DNA of 62,448 bases from Lysobacterales bacterium (lineage in GTDB: Bacteria; Pseudomonadota; Gammaproteobacteria; Xanthomonadales; SZUA-36), in contig JAOZKI010000003.1 of the NCBI GenBank assembly GCA_029935455.1, positions 10,387 to 72,834 on the forward strand. The letters run 5' to 3'. The notes beneath the pieces were generated by a model that saw nothing but the letters and a program-made list of their open reading frames with translations, was not told the origin of the DNA and ran no database searches. Positions 1-8,700 of this stretch are shown in pieces; position 1 is the first letter of the stretch; every line of letters starts with the position of its first letter. The position numbers and the translations under genes were made by a program.

Positions 1-6
1 TTGTAT

Positions 7-80
7 TGGCTGGGGGAGAGGGATTCGAACCCCCGCTGACGGAGTCAGAGTCCGTAGTCCTACCACTAGACGATCCCCCA
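7..80 (-). tRNA. tRNA-Gln (anticodon CUG)
   Basis: On the minus strand this folds as a complete cloverleaf. A 7-bp acceptor stem runs from TGGGGGA to TCCCCCA, followed by an encoded CCA at 9-7. The anticodon stem ACGGA/TCCGT encloses the loop CTCTGAC, giving anticodon CTG, which reads the glutamine codon CAG. The T arm contains the usual GGTTCGAATCC core. The gene lies on the same strand as rplM-rpsI and starts only 39 bases after the rpsI stop. Confidence 0.95.
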
Positions 81-87
81 AGGGACC

Positions 88-107
88 GTGGCCCAGGGCA
101 GGGCCAC
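88..107 (-). other. Hairpin between rpsI and tRNA-Gln
   Basis: GTGGCCC and GGGCCAC form a perfect 7-bp stem with a 6-base loop between the rpsI stop and the tRNA. No run of T follows it in the minus direction, so it does not look like a complete intrinsic terminator. It may be a processing or attenuation element that lets some ribosomal-protein transcripts continue into the tRNA. The role is inferred. Confidence 0.4.
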
Positions 108-119
108 TGTCGTAACGCT

Positions 120-512
120 TTAGCGTTTGCTGTACTGCGTCGCCTTACGGGCTTTGTGCAGGCCAACTTTCTTACGCTCCACTTCACGCGCATCACGGGT
201 CAGGAAGCCCGCTGCACGCAGTGCTTTACGCAGCTCTTCATCGTATTCCAGCAGCGCGCGGCTGAGGCCCAGGCGAATGGCGCCGGCCTGACCCGTGGTA
301 CCACCGCCGGTCACTTTGGCGTTGATATCGAACTGGTCTGCCATTTCCAGGCGCTCGAGGGGCTGACGCACGACCATGCGGGCCGTTTCGCGGCCGAAGA
401 AGGTGTCCAGCGGCTGATCGTTAACCGTGATCTGACCACTGCCCTTGGTCATGTAGACGCGGGCGGTAGAGGATTTGCGGCGTCCGGTGCCGTAATACTG
501 TTCAGTTGCCAT
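120..512 (-). CDS. rpsI: 30S ribosomal protein S9
   Basis: Encodes ribosomal protein S9 (130 residues, the normal length), which lies in the head of the 30S subunit and reaches its C-terminal tail toward P-site tRNA. The start is the ATG opening [15 protein letters not shown]. The family hallmarks [13 protein letters not shown] near the N-terminus, the [12 protein letters not shown] glycine-rich segment and the basic C-terminal end ATQYSKR are all visible. It follows rplM by 25 bases, the conserved L13-S9 operon. A longer in-frame reading into the L13 end is rejected because it has no family similarity. Confidence 0.98.
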   Translation of the reverse strand: MATEQYYGTGRRKSSTARVYMTKGSGQITVNDQPLDTFFGRETARMVVRQPLERLEMADQFDINAKVTGGGTTGQAGAIRLGLSRALLEYDEELRKALRAAGFLTRDAREVERKKVGLHKARKATQYSKR

Positions 513-537
513 CTTTATATCTCCTGGCGCCGCGCGC

Positions 538-966
538 TCAGATATCCAGGTCCGCAGGCTGCTGGGCAGCGTGCGGGTGCTCGGGGCCGGCGTAGACATG
601 CAGCTTCTTGTACATGGCACGGCCCAGCTTGTTCTTGGGCAGCATGCCCTTCACAGCGCTTTCGATGGCGCGTGTCGGGTGCTTGTCCATCAGGTCGCCC
701 AGGGGGATCGACTTGAGGTTGCCGATGTAGCCGGTGTGGTGATGGTAGATCTTGTCTTCCATCTTCTTACCCGTCACCTTCACCTTGTCCGCATTCACGA
801 TGACGATGTGATCGCCCGTGTCCACGTGTGGGGTGTAGGTAGGCTTGTGCTTTCCACGCAGGCGGAACGCCACTTCGGAAGCCAGACGGCCCAGCGTTTT
901 ATCGGTCGCGTCCACCAGGTGCCATTCGCGCCTGACGTCCTGCGGTTTCGCAGAAAAAGTTTTCAT
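538..966 (-). CDS. rplM: 50S ribosomal protein L13
   Basis: Encodes L13 (142 residues, the standard length), an early-assembling 50S protein. The chosen ATG gives [15 protein letters not shown], the usual start in gammaproteobacteria; an upstream in-frame ATG would add six residues. Family motifs include [15 protein letters not shown], the [17 protein letters not shown] block and a YHHHTGY segment. It is the first gene of the rplM-rpsI unit. A sigma-70-like promoter and a short leader hairpin lie upstream. In E. coli L13 is known to repress its own operon through the mRNA leader; whether that holds here is inference. Confidence 0.98.
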   Translation of the reverse strand: MKTFSAKPQDVRREWHLVDATDKTLGRLASEVAFRLRGKHKPTYTPHVDTGDHIVIVNADKVKVTGKKMEDKIYHHHTGYIGNLKSIPLGDLMDKHPTRAIESAVKGMLPKNKLGRAMYKKLHVYAGPEHPHAAQQPADLDI

Positions 967-999
967 TGCAGTGATTCCTGACACTCAAACATGCAAACA

Positions 1000-1013
1000 G
1001 CCCCTGCTGGGGC
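1000..1013 (-). promoter_or_regulatory. Small hairpin in the rplM leader
   Basis: GCCCC and GGGGC pair around a 4-base loop in the 5' untranslated leader of rplM, about 35 bases before the ATG. It is a plausible site for L13 autoregulation by analogy with the E. coli leader, but no binding evidence can be drawn from the sequence. Confidence 0.3.
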
Positions 1014-1024
1014 GAAGGGCGGGA

Positions 1025-1053
1025 ATTCTACTGATTGTAGCGGCGCTTTTCAA
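1025..1053 (-). promoter_or_regulatory. Sigma-70 promoter for rplM-rpsI
   Basis: On the minus strand TTGAAA and TAGAAT are separated by exactly 17 bases, close to the -35/-10 consensus. This puts the transcription start about 50 bases upstream of the rplM ATG. An AT-rich stretch lies just upstream (GATTTAACAATTTT), which could act as an UP element as is common for ribosomal promoters. Confidence 0.65.
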
Positions 1054-1073
1054 CACCTGAGAGCGCAAAATTG

Positions 1074-1388
1074 TTAAATCTTTAATCGCTCTACGGGTCG
1101 TCCGCCCACCAGGTGTTCCTCGATGATCTCGTCCAGATCTTCCTCATCGATAAAGGTGTACCAGACCGCCTCCGGATAGACCACGCAAACGGGGCCTTCC
1201 TCGCAGCGATCGAGGCAACCGGCACTGTTCACACGGACCTTGCCCGCACCGGTCAGACCCTGCTCCTTAAGGCGTTTTTTCACGTAAGCACGCAGTTCTG
1301 CCGAGCCGCAGCGCCCACAGCTGGGACGCACCGCGTCATCACCACGGTCGTTGGTGCAGAAAAAAATGTGTCGCTGGTAATAAGCCAT
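1074..1388 (-). CDS. Thioredoxin-like [2Fe-2S] ferredoxin-domain protein
   Basis: A 104-residue soluble protein starting MAYYQRHIFFCTNDR. Cysteines occur as HIFFC, SCGRCGS, AGCLDRC and GPVCVVYP. Four of these match the cluster ligands of the thioredoxin-like 2Fe-2S ferredoxin family related to NuoE and the (2Fe-2S) Clostridium ferredoxin. The acidic C-terminus (EEDLDEIIEEHL) is typical. It is probably an electron carrier or iron-sulfur protein of unknown partner. It is divergent from coq7, with 112 bases between the starts; this pairing near rplM-rpsI is familiar in related gammaproteobacteria. A longer in-frame upstream reading is not supported. Confidence 0.85.
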   Translation of the reverse strand: MAYYQRHIFFCTNDRGDDAVRPSCGRCGSAELRAYVKKRLKEQGLTGAGKVRVNSAGCLDRCEEGPVCVVYPEAVWYTFIDEEDLDEIIEEHLVGGRPVERLKI

Positions 1389-1500
1389 GCGGCAGTATTG
1401 GGGGCAAAGGCCGTTGATTGCAAACCCTGACGGGGCGGTCGCCTTGCAAACTGCGCCGGAGACCCTATAACTAATACAGGTTGCAGCGTGAGCACTCGCC

Positions 1501-2142
1501 ATGGAACGCCAACTTTCCCCTTTTGATCGTTTTCTCAGCGTCGTCGACGACGCGCTACGTACCGCCAGTGGCGTTACGCCCGAGCCCGCACGCGCCAATC
1601 CCGCGGCACATCGTGACTGCGCTGAACTCAGCGAGGATGAGCGCCGTCATGTGTCGGGACTCATGCGCATCAACCATACGGGCGAGATCTGCGCCCAGGC
1701 ACTCTATGCGGGCCAGGCCGCCACGGCGCGCAGCGCTGAGGTGAAAGCGGAAATGGCGCATGCGGCGGAAGAGGAGATCGACCATCTGGTCTGGTGCCAG
1801 GAACGGCTGGAGGAACTGCAAGCCGGCCCCAGCGTCTTTAACCCCATCTGGTATGCCGGCGCCTTTGCCATCGGTGCTGCCGCCGGCCTGGCCGGAGATG
1901 GCTGGAGCCTGGGCTTTGTGAAGGAAACAGAGCTCCAGGTAGAAGCCCACCTGGCGGGCCATATCGGTGAACTGCCTGCCGGCGACGGTCGCAGCGCAGC
2001 CATTCTGGAACAGATGAAAGAAGATGAGGCCAAGCACGCGCAGATGGCCAGCGACTCCGGCGCCTATGACCTGCCTGAGCCGGTCAAACAGATCATGCGC
2101 GTAAGCGCCGGTGTTATGAAATCCGTGGCCTATCGTTTCTAG
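1501..2142 (+). CDS. coq7: Coq7 demethoxyubiquinone (DMQ) hydroxylase
   Basis: Di-iron monooxygenase of ubiquinone biosynthesis that hydroxylates 2-polyprenyl-3-methyl-6-methoxy-benzoquinone at the membrane face. The 213 residues carry the family iron ligands: NHTGEI (Glu62), EEIDH (Glu92, His95), the KETELQVEAH helix (about residues 141-150) and EDEAKH (Glu176, His179). This is the four-helix di-iron pattern of bacterial Coq7. No membrane helix is obvious beyond amphipathic segments, as expected. The final step of this pathway is encoded elsewhere; other ubiquinone genes (ubiE, ubiJ, ubiB) lie at 55-58 kb in this window. Confidence 0.95.
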   Translation: MERQLSPFDRFLSVVDDALRTASGVTPEPARANPAAHRDCAELSEDERRHVSGLMRINHTGEICAQALYAGQAATARSAEVKAEMAHAAEEEIDHLVWCQERLEELQAGPSVFNPIWYAGAFAIGAAAGLAGDGWSLGFVKETELQVEAHLAGHIGELPAGDGRSAAILEQMKEDEAKHAQMASDSGAYDLPEPVKQIMRVSAGVMKSVAYRF

Positions 2143-2166
2143 CGCCAGCGCGGCCCGCCGCGCCGG

Positions 2167-2934
2167 TCACACCTCCGGGTTGCTGAGCGCCAGAGCTTGC
2201 GCGCGCAGTTGTTCCAGCGTCAGCCCCGGCTCCGGATCAGACGCCGCCGTTTCCCCCTTGGAAATCCACTGCAGCTTCCAGCCCTCCAGCGGCGTGGCGC
2301 CGGTAAGCGGAAAACTGTCCCGACGGTAGTCCTGGCCACCGGTAAAGTTGAAGCGCTGCGTGCTGACCTCGCCCTCCAGCGCCGGGTTGGAAAATTCAAA
2401 CTGCAATTCAAAGCGGCGCTGGCCGTCACCGCTGGCCCAGGCCTCACCGCGTAAGGACCAGGGCGCCGGGAAGCTGCCCGTGGCCAGGCCCGAGTTGATT
2501 TCCAGCGGTAGCTCCGACTCATCCAGTTCCAGACTTACCCGCTCCGAGACGCTGGCCGGACCCGCCGGCAGAGCACGCTCCATGAGCACGAAGGCCAGAT
2601 GCATCATGATGGAAGGGGCCTGCAGCATGGGCTCCAGGTCCGCGCTCAAAGCCACCATGCCGCGCCCCGCAATGGCCTGACCGTCCACCAGCAGCAGTTC
2701 GCCGCTGAGCACGCCATCGGGTGCGCTTTGTTCCACGCGTACGAGGATATCGCCGCAGCCGCAATGAAAATACTCCCAGCGCGCATTGAAGCCCGTATCC
2801 ACAAACTCGACATTCAGCAGCGTCACAAAAGGCTCATGCCAGCGCTTGCCCGCTGGCACCGTGTCGCTGACCGCCAGCATGGGCAGCAGCAGCGCCAGCA
2901 GCAGGAGTCCGACTTTTTTTCCGCGTTGCTTCAT
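2167..2934 (-). CDS. Secreted protein of unknown function
   Basis: A 255-residue protein I do not recognise. It begins with a signal peptide (basic MKQRGKK, then a leucine-rich core, cleavage likely near VSDT), so it is exported. A CGCG cluster sits near residue 58 and could bind metal or form a disulfide. The middle reads like alternating beta strands (GELLLVDGQA, RFELQFEFSNPAL), suggesting a beta-sandwich. The C-terminal 30 residues are acidic and polar. It lies between coq7 and trpC, where related genomes often carry speD or crp; neither is here. Strand and spacing (34 bases from trpC) allow co-transcription after trpC. Confidence 0.7.
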   Translation of the reverse strand: MKQRGKKVGLLLLALLLPMLAVSDTVPAGKRWHEPFVTLLNVEFVDTGFNARWEYFHCGCGDILVRVEQSAPDGVLSGELLLVDGQAIAGRGMVALSADLEPMLQAPSIMMHLAFVLMERALPAGPASVSERVSLELDESELPLEINSGLATGSFPAPWSLRGEAWASGDGQRRFELQFEFSNPALEGEVSTQRFNFTGGQDYRRDSFPLTGATPLEGWKLQWISKGETAASDPEPGLTLEQLRAQALALSNPEV

Positions 2935-2968
2935 GGCCTAGGCCCCGCTCGGTGATAACGCTATGACT

Positions 2969-3760
2969 TTAAGCAAATAGCCGGCGCAGTGCGACCCCGG
3001 GCTCTGGCTCGCGCATAAAGGCCTCACCCACCAGGAAGGCATGCACCTGCTGCGCCCGCATCTGCGCCACATCAGCCGGCGTGCGAATACCACTTTCCGT
3101 AATCAGGAGCCGCTCGGGCGGCAGCAAGGCCTTGAGGCGCACGGTGGTCTCCAGTGAGGTGGTAAAATCGTGCAGATTGCGGTTATTCACACCGAGCAGG
3201 GCCTGATCCAGTTCCAGGGCCCGTTCCAGCTCCGCTTCATCGTGCACCTCAACCAGCACATCCATGCCCTGCTCCAGGGCCCGGCCATGCAGATCGACCA
3301 GTTGCTCCTGGCCCAGACAGGCCACGATGAGCAGGATGCAGTCTGCCCCCAGGCACCGGGACTCTTCGATCTGCCAGGGGTCAATCATGAAGTCCTTGCG
3401 CAGCGCCGGCAGCGCGCAGGCATCGCGCGCGGCGGCCAGATAATCGCGATGGCCCTGAAAGTACGGCGCATCGGTGAGTACGGACAGACAGCTGGCGCCG
3501 CCCTGCTCGTAGGAGCGGGCAATGTCCGCCGGCTGGAAGTCCGCCCGGATCACGCCAGCGCTGGGCGAGGCCTTCTTGACCTCGGCAATAATGCCCGTGC
3601 CGCTGCTGGCGGCCGCTTCCAGCACGCGCTGGAAGCCGCGCGTGGGCGGCGCGTCAGCGGCGCGGGCGCGCAGTTCTGCGTGGGAGATGTGGCGTTGGCC
3701 CGCGGCCACTTCTTCCTGCTTGGTGGCCACGATTTTGGCCAGCACCGACGGGATACCCAT
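2969..3760 (-). CDS. trpC: Indole-3-glycerol phosphate synthase
   Basis: Closes the pyrrole ring of indole-3-glycerol phosphate from carboxyphenylamino-deoxyribulose phosphate. The 263 residues form one TIM barrel. Visible motifs are IIAEVKKASPS (catalytic lysines), LRKDFMID, LGVNNRNL and LITESGI, all diagnostic of the stand-alone TrpC without a fused TrpF. Its ATG shares one base with the trpD stop (TAATG), so translation is coupled. It is the last recognised gene of trpG-trpD-trpC. Confidence 0.97.
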   Translation of the reverse strand: MGIPSVLAKIVATKQEEVAAGQRHISHAELRARAADAPPTRGFQRVLEAAASSGTGIIAEVKKASPSAGVIRADFQPADIARSYEQGGASCLSVLTDAPYFQGHRDYLAAARDACALPALRKDFMIDPWQIEESRCLGADCILLIVACLGQEQLVDLHGRALEQGMDVLVEVHDEAELERALELDQALLGVNNRNLHDFTTSLETTVRLKALLPPERLLITESGIRTPADVAQMRAQQVHAFLVGEAFMREPEPGVALRRLFA

Positions 3761-4794
3761 TACAGCACCTGACTCAGCTGGACCAGACGCTCCAGACGCG
3801 CTTGCGCCTGGCCCTGATCCATCACCTCACGCGCGCGCCGCACACCCGCTGCCAGTGACTCGGCCAGGCCGGCCACATAGATGGCAGCGCCCGCGTTCAG
3901 CGCAATAATATCGGCCGCCCGGGCGGCCTGCTCGTCACGCTGCTCGGGCGCGGCAAAGGCTGCCTGAATCAGCGCCAGCGATGCCGCCGCACCGCTCACC
4001 TCAAGCCCGTCCAGCGGCTGCTCGGCAACACCCAGCTCCCCGGGCTGAATGCGGTACTCGCTTAGCGCGCCATGGACCCATTCGGCCACCGCCGTAGGTC
4101 CCGCCAGACTGATTTCATCCAGCCCGTCATCCGCGTGCACAACCAGCGCGTGCTCAGCGCCCAGCCGTCCCAGCACCTCGGCCACCGGACCACAAAGCGC
4201 CGGATCAAACACACCGATGAGCATGCGTGTCACGCCAGCGGGATTGGTCATGGGCCCGAGAATATTGAAGATGGTGCGCATGCCCAGGGCCTTGCGCGGT
4301 CCGATCGCATGGCGCATGGCCGAATGATGCATGGGGGCGAACATGAAGCCCACGCCCAGTTCCTCAACACAGCGTGCCACCTGCTCCGGGTTCAGATCCA
4401 AACGCACGCCGGCTGCCTCCAGCAGATCAGCACTGCCGGACTTGGATGACACGGAGCGATTACCGTGTTTGGCCACCTGCGCACCCGCGGCCGCCGCCAC
4501 AAAGCAGGCGGCGGTGGAAATATTGAACAGGTTGGCCCCGTCGCCGCCGGTACCCACGATGTCGATCATATGCTCGCCCTGCACGGTCACCCCGGTGGCC
4601 AACTCGCGCATCACGCCAACGGCACCGGTGATCTCGTCGATCGTTTCTCCTTTCATGCGCATGCCCAGCAGGAAGGCACCGATCTGCGCTTCGTCAGCGG
4701 CACCGGTCATGATCTGCCGCATGGCGGCGGTCATCTCATCGGTGGAGAGGTTTTGCCCGTCAGCGATCCGGGCCAGCGCATGGCGAATGTCCAT
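3760..4794 (-). CDS. trpD: Anthranilate phosphoribosyltransferase
   Basis: Transfers phosphoribose from PRPP to anthranilate. The 344-residue form starts at [10 protein letters not shown], whose ATG overlaps the trpG stop by one base (TGATG). An ATG six codons earlier would lie inside trpG. Motifs include [11 protein letters not shown] (PRPP diphosphate loop), [18 protein letters not shown] and the [11 protein letters not shown] segment, all typical of TrpD. The stop overlaps trpC by one base. Confidence 0.97.
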   Translation of the reverse strand: MDIRHALARIADGQNLSTDEMTAAMRQIMTGAADEAQIGAFLLGMRMKGETIDEITGAVGVMRELATGVTVQGEHMIDIVGTGGDGANLFNISTAACFVAAAAGAQVAKHGNRSVSSKSGSADLLEAAGVRLDLNPEQVARCVEELGVGFMFAPMHHSAMRHAIGPRKALGMRTIFNILGPMTNPAGVTRMLIGVFDPALCGPVAEVLGRLGAEHALVVHADDGLDEISLAGPTAVAEWVHGALSEYRIQPGELGVAEQPLDGLEVSGAAASLALIQAAFAAPEQRDEQAARAADIIALNAGAAIYVAGLAESLAAGVRRAREVMDQGQAQARLERLVQLSQVL

Positions 4795-5387
4795 CAAGCG
4801 ATTACCTGGCATTGCGTAAGAAAGTTGCGCAGCAGGTCGTGACCACTGCGCGTAAGAATCGATTCGGGATGGAACTGCACCCCTTCCACCGGCAGCGTCT
4901 TGTGACGCACGCCCATGATTTCACCGCGGCTGCCATCCTCGCGTACGGTCCAGGCGGTTTCCTGCAGACAATCCGGCAGGGAGTCGCGCTCAATCACCAG
5001 CGAGTGGTAGCGCGTGGCCTCGAACGGCTGCGGCAGACCGGCAAAAACGCCCGCATTATCGTGATGCATCATGGAGGTCTTGCCATGCATCACGCGCCCG
5101 GCGCGGATCACCTTGCCGCCGAAGGCTTGCCCGATGGACTGGTGCCCGAGACAGACGCCAAAAATCGGCACCTCACCCGCCAGCTCATGGACCACCTGCA
5201 GAGACACGCCGGCCTCGTCGGGCGTACAGGGGCCCGGCGAAATCACAATGCCGGCCGGAGACAATTCACGGATATCAGCCGGCGTGATGGCATCGTTGCG
5301 CACCGTGCGTACATCAGCGCCCAGCTCACCCAGATACTGCACCAAATTGAAGGTGAAGGAGTCGTAGTTATCAATCATCAAAATCAT
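4794..5387 (-). CDS. trpG: Anthranilate synthase glutamine amidotransferase component
   Basis: Class I glutamine amidotransferase that supplies ammonia to TrpE. The 197-residue reading starts [11 protein letters not shown], the standard family N-terminus; a second ATG three codons later is possible. Catalytic residues are seen in GVCLGHQ (nucleophile Cys) and VQFHPES (His/Glu). An open in-frame extension upstream contains no family sequence and is treated as leader. It may also serve 4-amino-4-deoxychorismate synthase, as in many bacteria. TrpE itself is encoded 7.4 kb away at 12.8-14.3 kb, so the two subunits come from different transcription units. Confidence 0.95.
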   Translation of the reverse strand: MILMIDNYDSFTFNLVQYLGELGADVRTVRNDAITPADIRELSPAGIVISPGPCTPDEAGVSLQVVHELAGEVPIFGVCLGHQSIGQAFGGKVIRAGRVMHGKTSMMHHDNAGVFAGLPQPFEATRYHSLVIERDSLPDCLQETAWTVREDGSRGEIMGVRHKTLPVEGVQFHPESILTRSGHDLLRNFLTQCQVIA

Positions 5388-5714
5388 GGGGCGGGTGCTT
5401 TTGCGTAGAGCCGGGGACCCATTGTGCCCGAAGCGTTCCAGCTTGGGGAGAGGGAACATCACCTGCCCCCATATTGCAAAAAAGACCGGCTTTTCAGGGG
5501 CGGCCGGTTGGACCTCGAAGGCCACAAAAGCGACTCAGCCGTGCCTGCTCTCATTCCTGTACCGACAAGCACCGGGAAAGTGCAGACCGCCAACTGCGGG
5601 GCAGCGCATTGCACGGCCTGCGCATGCTCAGCGGGAGAACCGCTTAAAACGCCTTAAAACAAGCGCTTGCATTGGGCGCTCGCTTTGCAGTAGCGTGCAC
5701 TTGGAGGCCCCACT
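5388..5714. promoter_or_regulatory. Divergent regulatory region between trpG and the giant vWA gene
   Basis: This 327-base gap holds no convincing gene. It contains the trpG leader terminator described separately. Close to the giant gene is a direct repeat TTAAAAC at 5644-5650 and 5654-5660, a 10-base period, followed by the palindrome AAGCGCTT. A strong ribosome binding site GGAGG lies 8 bases before the ATG at 5715. I cannot place a convincing -35/-10 pair for either direction. Confidence 0.5.
5478..5508 (-). terminator. Attenuator-like intrinsic terminator in the trpG leader
   Basis: On the minus strand ACCGGC and GCCGGT form a perfect 6-bp stem with a 12-base loop, immediately followed by C and six T. 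It ends about 90 bases upstream of the trpG ATG, inside the leader rather than after a gene. The position suits transcription attenuation of trpGDC. A short upstream reading frame containing one Trp codon overlaps the stem, but no run of Trp codons is visible, so the sensing mechanism is unclear. Confidence 0.5.
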
Positions 5715-8700
5715 ATGCGACCCACACCTGTAACGCGAGCCCACAGGCTACTCAAGAAGAGTTTTCTCATGGCCGCTACGGGGGTCTGTCTACTGCTCAC
5801 GGGCATGCCGCCCGCGCCGGCACAGTTACGCAGCGTAGAAGCCCCCAGCACAAACCCGGATCTGCCGCAGGCCTGCGGGCTCAATGTGCTGATGATTCTG
5901 GATGAGTCCGGCTCCATCGGTAGAAACGCCGGCAATGTACGTACCGCATTCAAGGCCTTTACAGCGGCCATGAAGAACACCAGTTCTTCCATGGCCGTTG
6001 CTGAGTTTTCCCGTGTGGCCCGCCTGCCAGCGATCGGCTCATTCGCCCCCGGTGCCTACATCACCATCACGGACCAGACCAAGAGCCAGCTAGATAATTA
6101 CGTCGATAATCGTTACAACCCCGGCGGCAATACCAACTGGGAGGACGGTCTGCGCATGGGACGCAGCGGCAGCGCCTTCGCGCCGCGCCCTAGCCTCGCA
6201 GTCCCGCACCTGACTGTTTTCATTACCGATGGAGACCCCACTCAGGTAATCCGCGGCGACCGCGTGAGGGCCCTGGAATACCTGAACAAGGTACCGCTGG
6301 AATCTCGCGAAACCAGCAGACAGAACAAGGATCGTGCCGCTGATGCGGCCGTAGCCAACGCCAATAACCTTAAAGCCCAGAATTCACACATTCTGGTCGT
6401 GGCCGTCGGCAACGGCGTCTCCTCCAGTGACTCGCTGGATCGCATCGTAAAGATCTCCGGCCCGGACATTTATCCCGACAGCGGCAATGACTTCAACATC
6501 TCCACCGATGACGTTTATCGAGAGCAAGACTTCAGCAAGCTGCAGGATGCCCTCAGAAAAGCCGCTTTCCAGCTCTGCTCACCATCTGTCACGATTGAAA
6601 AAGTCGTTGATTTGACCCCAGACCCCGGCTCCCTGGACGACGCTGTACCCGGCAGCGGCTGGCAGATCAGCGGCTCCGTCTCGGCTCCCGGCAGCGGAGA
6701 GTTCGCCTGGGTACTGCCCAGCGCCGAGGACCCCGGTGTCAACCCCAAGTTTGCCGCCACCAGTAGCGCCGGCTTTGCCACTTTTCAGTGGCGACCGGTC
6801 AGCGAGGTTGGCAACTCCGGTTTTACCGCTACTGAAACGCCACAGCCGGGCTTCATTAATGATCCCAGCCAAACCGCCTGCAGCTTCCGCACACCAGACT
6901 CCCCGGATGCCCCCTTAGCATTGACCAGCGTCAGCGATGGCAGCTTCAGCACGGTGATTGAGCCCGAATCTATCGTTACCTGCAGAATCGTAAACCTTGC
7001 CGAACCGGCGCCGGCCATAACGCTGGAAAAATATACCGATGGACAGGACGCAGACCTGCCCACCGGACCGAGTATTCCCCGCGGTGATCAGGTGCTATGG
7101 ACCTATATCGTGACCAACAGTGGAAATACGCGCCTGGACTCCATCTTGGTGACCGATGTGCTCGAACTACCCGCCCAGTTCGCCGGCCAGGTGCAGTCAA
7201 AGCTGGTTTGCCCGAGCACCAGTTTGAAGCAGGGTGCGAGCATGCGCTGTTCGGCGTTGGGTATTGCCGGGATTACGCCTGGCGGCGATAACTTTACCGG
7301 TCAATATGCCAACCTGGCCACCGTCACCGCCACCGACAGCACGGGGCTTTCCGTGAGCGCTTCCGATCGCTCTCATTACCTGGAGGTGGAGCCGGGCATC
7401 AAGGTTGAGAAAAGCACCAACGGCGAGGATGCCGACCAGCTACCGGGGCCCGCATTACCGGTTGGGGCCACGGTTAACTGGCGCTACACGGTGACCAACA
7501 CGGGAACGGAGCCTCTCGCCAACATTGTGGTCACTGATGACGACCCGGCGGTGACACCGGCTTTCCAAAGTGGCGATAGCAACAACAACGCGCTCCTGGA
7601 TGCTGGCGAAGCGTGGCTGTTTACCGCCAGTGGCACTGCCCAGGCAGGCCAGTACGCCAACCGAGCCACCGCTACCGGTGCGGGACAGATTGAAACGGTA
7701 CGCGACGAGGATCCCTCGCACTACTTTGGCAGTGCGCCGGCGGTGAGCCTTGAGAAGACCACCAACGGTAGTGATGCGGACGCGGCACCGGGACCGCTGA
7801 TTGCTGTTAATACCGCGGTCACATGGCGCTACACGGTAACCAATACGGGCAATACCGATCTCGCCAGCTGGAGCATTAGCGATGATCAACTGGGCGGTAT
7901 CAGCTGCCCAGCCGGGCTGCTTCGGGTTGGCCAGAGCGCCAGCTGCAGCGCCCAGGGGCTCGCGGTAGACGGGCAGTACAGCAACCTGGGCACGGTGCAG
8001 GCGCAGAGTGTTTTTGGCGGTCCAAGCGTCAGCGCCAGTGACCCTTCCCACTACTTCGGCACGGTACCCAAGCTGGTACTGGAAAAGCGCACCAATGGCG
8101 TCGATGCGGACGCGCCGGCAGGACCGTTCATTGCCGTTGGCGACCCCGTCAACTGGGATTTCGAGGTGACCAACACCGGGAATGTGGGTCTGGATATCCT
8201 GCTGCTGCTGGATTCAGAGCTGGCAGAAGACGCGGTTTCCTGCCCGCCGGGCAGCACGCCGCTGAACCCCGGTGAGAGCGCAACCTGTAGCGCAAGTGGC
8301 ACCGCCGTTGCCGGCCAGTACAGTAATTTGGGCGTGGTCCTGGCCAGGGCAACCAGCACCATCGAGAATGACCCCAATGACGGCCTCGCAGCCGCCATTG
8401 ACCCTTCCCACTACTTCGGCGCCGCACCGGGCATCGATCTGGAGAAATTCACCAACGGCATCGACGCGGACACGCCGGATGAAGCGGTCATATTGAATCC
8501 GGGTAGCGCGGTGTCCTGGGGCTATTTGGTCGGCAATACGGGCAATGAGCCCCTCACGAATGTTGCCGTCACAGACGACCAGGGCCTCCAGCCCGTGCTG
8601 GTCAGTGGCGATAGCAACAGCAATGGTCAGCTGGATGTGGGCGAGTACTGGCTATTTGAAGCCAGCGGTATAGCCGGTGCCGGACTCTATTCCAACATCG

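Noticed and set aside
88-107. True intrinsic terminator after rpsI
   Set aside because: The stem is strong but has no T run on the minus strand, so it is listed only as a hairpin.
120-620. Longer N-terminal extension of rpsI running into rplM
   Set aside because: The added residues have no similarity to S9, and the internal ATG gives the exact family start with a short spacing to rplM.
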